The notes under the pieces: model-generated
Told to the model about the DNA's origin: nothing
Database searches by the model: none
What the model saw: the letters and a program-made list of their open reading frames with translations, nothing else
Part shown: piece after piece, positions 59,201-64,000 of the stretch
Layout: each line of letters starts with the position of its first letter
How positions within the stretch are numbered: position 1 is the stretch's first letter
Made by a program: the position numbers and the translations under genes
Assembly: GCA_910587145.1 (NCBI GenBank)
Contig: CAJUMH010000005.1
Location: 1 to 64,000, forward strand
Source: an uncultured Ruthenibacterium sp.
Lineage (GTDB): Bacteria; Bacillota; Clostridia; Oscillospirales; Ruminococcaceae
DNA length: 64,000 nucleotides
Reading direction: 5' to 3'

Positions 59201-61043
59201 TGCCGTTGATGAAAACATAGTAATCGATGGTGAGCGTCGCCGTGCCCTCCTGCACGGCGCGGATCTCCAGTGTTTTTTCGCCCTCCTCAGTATAGGTGGG
59301 GTTGGCGTTCGGGTTTTCAATCTGGGAGCCGGGCGTATATTGCTGCAGAACATTCTGATTGGACTCGGTATACAGCGCCACCGCGCCGGTATCGCCCGTG
59401 AGCGTGGCAACGGCATACTCCGAACGCGCGTTCTTCTGGCCCATTTTCAGGCTCAGCGTATAGACGCACGGGCCGGTGGCCGGCTTTTTATAGCCCAGGA
59501 TGCCACCCTGGAAGACGTCCATGTTCAATTGGGCGGGCAGCGCCTTGGCCGGGTTGAACGTGGTAGACGCGGCGCCGCTTTCTTCGCCCACCTTCTGACC
59601 GGTGGCAACCACGGAGGCCGGAAGGCCCCTGCCGCGCACGGTGATGCCCTGAAATTCATACTGCGCCGTTGCCGTCTTATCCTCGCGGCAGGTGACGGTG
59701 GCGATGAGCGTGCCGCTGATATCGTCCACCAGCGGCCGCAGCGCCACAGAGGCCGTAGGCGTTTCCGCCGTACCCTGATTGGTGCTGGGCGGCTGGATGG
59801 CGCGCTTTGCCGCCGTCTCGTACGCGTTCTGATCCCCGTTGAATTCTGCCGGAATCGTAGAGGAAAGCGTCGGCTTCCATTCCCAAGCGATGTCAAAATC
59901 CGCGTTGTAGCGGAAATCGTACGTCGTCAGCTCGATATCGCCCGTGAGCATGGAGAGGCGATCTCCGGGCGTAAGCTTCAGGTAGGATTCCTCCAGATTG
60001 CTTTCGATGTTGTCCGCGATCTGCTCCACCACGTACTGCGGCGTGGCGATGTTCAGGCTTAAAATATCCGAGATGGGCTTTACAAACGTGAGCGTGTATG
60101 TGGAACCGAAGCGCACATAGTTGTTCGCCACGCGCACAAAGCCGGGATCCGTTTCCGGCAGGGGCTTGGTGGGGTCTTTGGGATCCATCTGCGGATTGCC
60201 CTTGCCGTCCAGAAAGAGGTCTGTCTGCGTCCTGCTCATGATCGAATCGTAAGTAAGCGGCTGGTCGAACTGGAAAGTGAGCGGCGTCTGGCCTGCGGCC
60301 GACACCTCGATCACCACCCGCTTGTTTCGGATGAACTCGCTGCCGGTATCGGATTCTTTCCGGAACGCGACGCTGCCGTTCAGATAAGGTGCAAACACGC
60401 CGTCGGCGCCCGTAATCTTAAAAGTAGGCTGAAAATTGCCGTATTCGCCCTCCGTACATTCCACTCGAATCGAGCTCGTCTGCGAAATGGCCAGCGGTGT
60501 CAGCAGCTTGGCGTCGCCGCCCACGGGGTCTGTCGTTGTCGCGTTATCTTTGCGCGCGGCCACCGTGCCATTGTAGCCGTTGTTTGTGGTAACCGAGTTG
60601 ATATTGGCCTCCACGCTCATCTGCACCTGTTTGGGGCCGCCTGTCGCGCCAATATCGCTTGCCGTAATCTGGTAACGGCCGGGCTGGCCCGTACCCGTTA
60701 CCCTCAGCTGATCCGTATCAAATTTGTCCGCGTCCGTTTTGGGCGTCACCATCAGCGCCGTACTCTTGCCGGATTCGGTCGGCAGATCGGCGTCGCCGAG
60801 CGACATCTGCACGGTAACGGTTTTTCCCGTAAGGATATACGCCGTCTTGCTGGTATCTATCTGAATGCCCAGCTCCTTGTGGAGCGCGTCCCAGGTGCGG
60901 TTAAACTCATATTCCAGCCCGATCCTCGGGTTGGTGGACGAAGAGGTTGGCGCAGCCGATACAATGCCCGCGCACACCGAAGCAAGGCACAGCGCGCTCA
61001 GCGCCAGCGCCAGCCCTCTTTTCAGCCTTGGATGATGCTTCAT
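56277..61043 (-). CDS. Giant secreted protein with cadherin-like beta-sandwich repeats
   Basis: 1588 aa. Signal peptide at residues 8-31 (GLALALSALCLASVCAGIVS). A novel-looking N-terminal half (about 35-630) is followed by at least six cadherin-like (PF12733-type) repeats starting near residues 638, 773, 898, 1046, 1166 and 1276, each opening with a (D/E)xxLxxL pattern and a strand like FxPxxxxYxxxVPY. The last ~150 residues form a distinct beta domain. The end is QNPTTAADGGTSGDGA: NPTTA resembles a class B sorting signal, but no hydrophobic anchor or basic tail follows. ATG 61043 follows AAAGGTGA. Probably an adhesin or glycan-binding protein. Confidence 0.85.
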   Translation of the reverse strand: MKHHPRLKRGLALALSALCLASVCAGIVSAAPTSSSTNPRIGLEYEFNRTWDALHKELGIQIDTSKTAYILTGKTVTVQMSLGDADLPTESGKSTALMVTPKTDADKFDTDQLRVTGTGQPGRYQITASDIGATGGPKQVQMSVEANINSVTTNNGYNGTVAARKDNATTTDPVGGDAKLLTPLAISQTSSIRVECTEGEYGNFQPTFKITGADGVFAPYLNGSVAFRKESDTGSEFIRNKRVVIEVSAAGQTPLTFQFDQPLTYDSIMSRTQTDLFLDGKGNPQMDPKDPTKPLPETDPGFVRVANNYVRFGSTYTLTFVKPISDILSLNIATPQYVVEQIADNIESNLEESYLKLTPGDRLSMLTGDIELTTYDFRYNADFDIAWEWKPTLSSTIPAEFNGDQNAYETAAKRAIQPPSTNQGTAETPTASVALRPLVDDISGTLIATVTCREDKTATAQYEFQGITVRGRGLPASVVATGQKVGEESGAASTTFNPAKALPAQLNMDVFQGGILGYKKPATGPCVYTLSLKMGQKNARSEYAVATLTGDTGAVALYTESNQNVLQQYTPGSQIENPNANPTYTEEGEKTLEIRAVQEGTATLTIDYYVFINGKPVVDSSHSMEIVVTDTSPSTDATLASLTLRDAQRKEPAIGFGFSPDQISYTSPVIELPYVYEQYDLTPVINEAVAREKPVQVAAFDSNGNPADIFAGATDTTAASTAKVMSGKSLRLKIPEANVGNVYTVTLTVEAANPGVTNTYTLAVTRLRPSEDDMLRSLGVYAQADTQGETNYITDFKPETRDYVITVPYSTKYLRLAAVPNFSRAEVAYQPELESMTLFGTKEYLKVESLTERDTFLGVELPYFQIDVTPEINLPMDPAAEDRATGHYRIFVNRLPPSENSLMTGMTIVDAADAAANPAALPYVPAFNANNPGPYRLTDTNAVPYSTSAVRFKITPQDELVSAIRVYRVENGEAGAKRTLVTTITNPAVFSEPVALTARSVDFVYNEFVVQIVSEAGDGLTSEDLDQAGHKEYYTEYRVQIERAEANTDADLLSVTLNDQEGAPLKMFAFHRDETSYSFKVPYASRSVSFTATLSDPHASIQLKDHDNLMHASGIKLDEIVSGRSTKLYGLNDPGTPRIFDLIVTAEDGITTKTYTFTIDREPPSTDALLKKLTVEGLTEDGLSPLFKPHDTAYSGTVEEGAEGVSITPTANDKHATIMVNGVSVESGQASELIELLEEKVKLDIIVTAEDGKTQMIYTLDLFNQNLVEKTNDADLSSLRVERGVMTPEFEAAVTEYEVAVKEDTYSVDIIPKPDDPLAEVKVLNGTRELGDYNGNYGLALTDGENEVKVQVTSPDKTQVKEYTVTIYRNQEDALKTLTPLTADDVDFENSENPIVISISEYPRIESSVFSALKEYPEKTIIFQGLDYSLTFQAANLNTVIPTREIYDFRLSFESLDADEIRAYMGGWDANAEIMGDLVMVYFDYHGDLPGPAMLNLKLGNKYGGQILYWHYYNRERKKIEFYGTLRSNAQGSISVPLSHFSTYLLTRTRAITGAENYGNTLSQIRASIGAKQNPTTAADGGTSGDGA

Positions 61044-61328
61044 CGCAGTTTCACCTTTTCTCTTGCGTTCTGTACCGGGGCTATGGACAAAATCGCCCCG
61101 AAAGATTTCGGAGCTTTGTTTGTCATCGGCCCCTGTATTTTATGCAGCTTCAAAGCCGCCCGTTCAAAAGGCCGGGGAGCCCGGGCCGCATGCGGAAGAA
61201 AACCGGCCTTTCCCGGCGGGCGGGTCTTTCGCCCGCCCCTGGGAGCCAAAGGCGGCTGCCGCCAATGCGCGCGGCCGGCGGCCCAAAGGCTCCTTTATTA
61301 TAATATATTCGGTTCAAACGCGAAAACT
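61044..61328 (-). other. Leader and promoter region of the giant surface protein
   Basis: TATAAT (61302-61297, minus strand) is a good -10 but its -35 (TTTTCG at 61326-61321) is weak. The resulting ~250-nt leader has several GC-rich inverted blocks (GGGCGGGCG / CGCCCGCCC around 61215-61245). I checked it for a cyclic-di-GMP riboswitch and the conserved core was not found. Confidence 0.45.
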
Positions 61329-61691
61329 TTAACAACCCTGCGCGGCGCGCAGCGCCTCGACGGCATCTACCGTAATGCGGTAATCGCGCTCCACAGGGGC
61401 AATGCAATCGGCCGCCGCATCGCTCCAGCCGCCGCGCAGCGCTTCTGTTAAGGCGCTGCTGGATTCGTACAGGCGCGTAAAGCCAAGATTTTGGCACACG
61501 CCCTTGATGGTGTGCGCCGCGCGGAAAGCCGTTTCGTAATCTTTATTCGCAAGAGATTCCTGCAAAAGGGCATAGCTGCCGTCGTCCAAAAAGCGCAGCG
61601 CAAACCGTATTACCAGCGGCTCGCCCCGAAAACGGGCCACCACACCCGCGTAATCTCCGCCCAGCGCCTCGTAGCATTCCTTCAGTGTCAT
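61329..61691 (-). CDS. Histidine phosphotransfer (Hpt) domain protein
   Basis: 120 aa, one Hpt four-helix bundle. The phosphorylatable His is in FRAAHTIKGVCQNLGFTRLY (residue about 60), with RFLDDGSYALLQESLANKDY before it. Such stand-alone proteins relay phosphate between a hybrid sensor kinase and a response regulator; no kinase is encoded nearby. ATG 61691 follows GGAGGAACC; the extension to 61823 is unsupported. Monocistronic, next to the flagellar-surface gene block. Confidence 0.87.
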   Translation of the reverse strand: MTLKECYEALGGDYAGVVARFRGEPLVIRFALRFLDDGSYALLQESLANKDYETAFRAAHTIKGVCQNLGFTRLYESSSALTEALRGGWSDAAADCIAPVERDYRITVDAVEALRAAQGC

Positions 61692-61827
61692 AGCCGGTTC
61701 CTCCCCCGCATGCGGCCGGCAAGCAGCCGCGTGCGCGGCCGTTTGCGGCACTGTGTATCCAAAATGATATGGCAAACAGCGCCGGGCCCTGTTTGCCCCG
61801 CGCACCGTTTTGTTCTGATACAACTGT

Positions 61828-61856
61828 ATTATACTCTATTCCACAAAATGTGGCAA
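61828..61856 (-). promoter_or_regulatory. Promoter of the Hpt gene
   Basis: On the minus strand TTGCCA (61856-61851), 17 bp, TATAAT (61833-61828). A small dyad CCACA-AAA-TGTGG (61841-61853) lies across the spacer and -35, a possible operator. Confidence 0.75.
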
Positions 61857-61917
61857 GTGGAAAAGTGTGTAATTTCCGTGTAATTTCTGCGCTTGCAAAA
61901 ATTTTTGCAATAATATA

Positions 61918-61950
61918 TTGACAATCAATATTATATGCCGTATAATATTG
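61918..61950 (+). promoter_or_regulatory. Perfect promoter with PadR-type operator
   Basis: TTGACA (61918-61923), 17 bp, TATAAT (61941-61946): full consensus. A perfect 10-bp inverted repeat, CAATATTATA (61926-61935) and its complement (61941-61950) around TGCCG, covers the spacer and -10. PadR proteins bind such AT-rich dyads and repress their own operon, so this is the likely binding site of the first gene product. Confidence 0.85.
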
Positions 61951-62016
61951 CCAGCGGAATAAATCCGGCGCATCCCGGTTGCAGCGGGCCGCGCGGGAAA
62001 ACGGGGTGAAAACAGG

Positions 62017-62337
62017 ATGGCCTTTAACATGGGAGCCGCATTGATGGACGCGCTGGTGCTGAGCATTGTTTCAGCGGAGAGCACCTACGGCTACAAGATC
62101 ACGCAGGATGTCCGCAGCGTTATGGAGGTATCCGAAAGCACGCTGTATCCGGTGCTCCGCCGCCTGCAAAAGGATGAATGCCTGCAAACATTCGACCGTG
62201 AGTTTTCCGGGCGCAACCGCCGCTACTACAGCATCACCGAAAAGGGCAGCCTGCGTTTGGAGGATTACCGCACGGAATGGACGGCGTACAAGGCAAAGAT
62301 CGACAATGTTTTGTTCGGGGGAATGAGCCATGAATAG
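62017..62337 (+). CDS. PadR family transcriptional regulator
   Basis: 106 aa, the short PadR-s2 form. Winged helix with YGYKITQDVRSVMEVSESTL followed by YPVLRRLQKDECLQTFDREF and the beta wing GRNRRYYSITEKGSLRLEDY, and a C-terminal dimer helix (WTAYKAKIDNVLFG). Starts ATG 62017 with GGGGTGA upstream. It overlaps the next gene by 8 bp; together with the DUF1700 and DUF4097 genes it forms a widespread Firmicutes cassette, often linked to envelope stress. Confidence 0.93.
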   Translation: MAFNMGAALMDALVLSIVSAESTYGYKITQDVRSVMEVSESTLYPVLRRLQKDECLQTFDREFSGRNRRYYSITEKGSLRLEDYRTEWTAYKAKIDNVLFGGMSHE

Positions 62338-63145
62338 AGCGGAATTTTTGGCCGAGCTGCGCGCGCAGCTTGCGGATTTTTCCGAAGACGCGCGCGAGGA
62401 CGCGCTGAAATTTTACGAGGAATATCTGGACGAAGCCGGGCCGGAAAACGAAGCCATCGTGCTGGCCGAGCTGGGCAGCCCGCAGAAGGTGGCGCGCATT
62501 ATCCGCGCAAACTGCGACAGCGGCATGCCCGAGACGGGCAGGGGCCCGGCGCGCGGCGCGGCGCAGCCGCTGCCGGGCGGCATTCGCTGGAACGCGCCGC
62601 GCGCGCCCGTGCCGCCAAGGCCCGATGTGCCGCGCCCCGCAGACGAGGCCGCCGAAAGCGAGGCCGCCGGGGAGGGCGACGACGACGCCGCGCAGCAGGG
62701 CGCCGCGCCGGCAGATGCCGGCACACACCGCCGCCCTGCCTACGATTACGGCCCGCCCGCAGCAGCCGCATATGGCGCAGACGGTACGCGCGCGGGCAAA
62801 GACCGCACGCTCTGGATCCTTCTGCTGATCGTTACCTGCCCGCTTTGGATCGGCGTGTTCTTCGGGCTTGTGGGCGGTGCGTTCGGCCTTGTGGGTGGCA
62901 TGATCGGCCTGTTCTTCGGCGGCCTTGGCACCATGATCGCGGGCTTTGCCGCACTGGGCGGCGGCATGGGGCTGCTGTTTTCCTCGGTGCCAAACGGTAT
63001 TTTGATGATCGGCGTCAGCCTTTTGTGCATTTCGTGCGGGGCATTTCTGGCCGCCCTCGCGCTGTGGGTGACGACAAAGCTGGTCCCGCTGGCCATGCGC
63101 GCCGTGCGCTGGCTGTGGCACAGGCTGTTCGGGAACGGGAGGTAA
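62330..63145 (+). CDS. DUF1700 (HAAS-type) membrane protein
   Basis: 271 aa. The first ~65 residues are the DUF1700 helical domain (FLAELRAQLADFSEDARED; FYEEYLDEAGPENEAIVLAE; LGSPQKVARII). A Pro/Ala/Glu/Asp-rich linker (about 66-160) leads to four hydrophobic segments (LWILLLIVTCPLWIGVFFGL; GLVGGMIGLFFGGLGTMIAG and two more) and a basic end. It is believed to couple the PadR regulator to the membrane; mechanism unproven. Overlaps PadR by 8 bp. Confidence 0.88.
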   Translation: MNRAEFLAELRAQLADFSEDAREDALKFYEEYLDEAGPENEAIVLAELGSPQKVARIIRANCDSGMPETGRGPARGAAQPLPGGIRWNAPRAPVPPRPDVPRPADEAAESEAAGEGDDDAAQQGAAPADAGTHRRPAYDYGPPAAAAYGADGTRAGKDRTLWILLLIVTCPLWIGVFFGLVGGAFGLVGGMIGLFFGGLGTMIAGFAALGGGMGLLFSSVPNGILMIGVSLLCISCGAFLAALALWVTTKLVPLAMRAVRWLWHRLFGNGR

Positions 63146-63151
63146 ACGCAT

Positions 63152-64000
63152 ATGTCGAAAGGAATCCGCACGCTGCTTTCTATCGGCGCGGTCTGCGCCA
63201 TTTTGGGGCTTGTTCTCTCCGTTGCGGGGCTGTGCGCCGGCGGACGGCCCACCAGCATTCGCGTTTATTGGGATCACGGCCCGCGCGTCTCGTACCGGGA
63301 CGCCGTCGAGGACGGTGCGTTCGGTTTCGTCGTCGTCGATTCCGGGAGCACCGCGCCGCCGGATCCGCCGGATCCGCCGGGGGCGCCCGCTTTCTCCGGC
63401 GCGCACCACGCAGAGGCGCACCATGGCGGCTCGGTTTTGGGCGAGGTGCGCGAGCTGAAGATCGAGATCGGCGGCGGACGGGTGATTCTTCAAACGGGTG
63501 ATGCCTATGATCTGCAGGTGCGGGGAAATCCGCGCTATGAAAGCGAATTTTCGGACGGCGAATGGGAGATCTGCACAAAGGAAGGCTGGAACGCCGGCAT
63601 CGACTGGGACGATATTGTTTTTACCGTCACAGTGCCTGCCGACGCCGCTTTGGACGAGATCGCGCTTACTATTGGCGCGGGCACGCTGACGGCCGACGCC
63701 CTCACCTGCCGGGAAGCGGATCTGGAGGTGGGCGCCGGCACGATGACGCTGAACGATTTTGTCTGCTCCGGCGACTGCGAGATCGATGTGGGCATGGGCA
63801 CGCTGAAGATCGACGGCGGCACACTGGCGCGGCACAACGAGATTCAATGCGGCATGGGCACCGTAAAGCTGAAGCTGGAGCGCCCGGATCTGTACGGCTA
63901 CGCGGTGAGCGGCGGCATGGGCGAGGTTTCCATCGACGGCAGCCGGTACGCGGGCATGGCTATTGATACCGAGCAGAACACCGGCGCGGGCACCTTTTAT
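63152..64000 (+). CDS. DUF4097 family beta-strand repeat protein (3' end beyond the window)
   Basis: At least 283 residues, open to the window edge. ATG 63152 follows GGGAGG. A signal anchor (about residues 6-28, RTLLSIGAVCAILGLVLSVA) precedes a Pro-rich patch (PPDPPDPPGAP) and the DUF4097 domain (a right-handed beta helix), with repeated strands such as EIGGGRVILQTGD, IGAGTLTADAL, VGAGTMTLNDF, VGMGTLKIDGG and GGMGEVSIDGS. It is the third member of the PadR-DUF1700 cassette, presumably the exposed sensor or structural element. C-terminus not visible. Confidence 0.9.
   Translation, partial: MSKGIRTLLSIGAVCAILGLVLSVAGLCAGGRPTSIRVYWDHGPRVSYRDAVEDGAFGFVVVDSGSTAPPDPPDPPGAPAFSGAHHAEAHHGGSVLGEVRELKIEIGGGRVILQTGDAYDLQVRGNPRYESEFSDGEWEICTKEGWNAGIDWDDIVFTVTVPADAALDEIALTIGAGTLTADALTCREADLEVGAGTMTLNDFVCSGDCEIDVGMGTLKIDGGTLARHNEIQCGMGTVKLKLERPDLYGYAVSGGMGEVSIDGSRYAGMAIDTEQNTGAGTFY

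Noticed and set aside
61044-61300. Cyclic-di-GMP riboswitch in the leader of the giant surface protein
   Set aside because: Expected for an adhesin next to flagellar genes, but the conserved GEMM core sequences are not present.

Overview
The window is GC-rich chromosomal DNA of a motile, strictly anaerobic Gram-positive bacterium, most likely a clostridial (Eubacteriales/Oscillospirales-like) gut-type organism. The pointers are a full-length pyruvate:ferredoxin oxidoreductase, the oxygen-sensitive NrdD/NrdG ribonucleotide reductase, a SpoIID-family protein, a class B sortase, and a flagellar cluster of clostridial type (FliY, CheC, CheD, FlbD and a TIGR02530 protein mixed with fli/flg genes). 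No rRNA, tRNA, CRISPR array, transposase or phage gene was seen. Translational coupling by ATGA or short overlaps is very common, and TTG/GTG starts occur (nrdG, flhB, sigD, flbD, fliH, fliJ).

Layout. 1-9.8 kb: housekeeping and regulatory genes: panE; an ECF sigma/anti-sigma pair; a membrane-anchored MerR regulator in an overlapping operon with two small membrane proteins that share its C-terminal motif, plus a YbjQ protein; a YhfC-type membrane protein behind a matching MerR-type promoter; a DUF6485 protein; a Nudix hydrolase coupled to a CBS/CorC membrane protein. 10-13.7 kb: PFOR behind a promoter overlapped by a Rex-like operator. 13.9-17.2 kb: a polysaccharide flippase coupled to a C39-like peptidase, and a YgjP-type metallopeptidase. 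17.4-20.8 kb: nrdD, a separate 53-aa glycyl-radical peptide and nrdG, behind two NrdR-like boxes. 21-28.5 kb: a sugar-importer ATPase divergent from an AraC regulator, nagB, a small conserved protein, a SpoIID protein, and citrate synthase coupled to a membrane protein.

28.7-55.4 kb: an almost uninterrupted flagellar/chemotaxis cluster on the minus strand, in transcription order flgB-flgC-(158-aa MotA-loop-like protein)-terminator-promoter-fliE-fliF-fliG-fliH-fliI-fliJ-fliK-flgD-TIGR02530-flgE-flbD-motA-motB-fliM-fliY-cheY-fliO-fliP-fliQ-fliR-flhB-flhA-sigD-flgF-flgG-cheC-cheD. It supplies the basal body, C-ring, export apparatus, stator, hook and part of the adaptation machinery. fliL, flhF and flhG are missing from their usual places, and flagellin, cap, cheA and cheW are not in the window. 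55.5-61 kb: a class B sortase coupled to a 1588-aa secreted protein with cadherin-like repeats. 61.3-64 kb: a lone Hpt protein divergent from a PadR-DUF1700-DUF4097 operon that runs off the window.

The observations most worth following up are the physically split NrdD whose glycyl-radical segment is an independent small protein, the MerR/small-membrane-protein operon with two matching 19-bp-spacer promoters, and the MotA-loop-like protein inside the flgBC operon.
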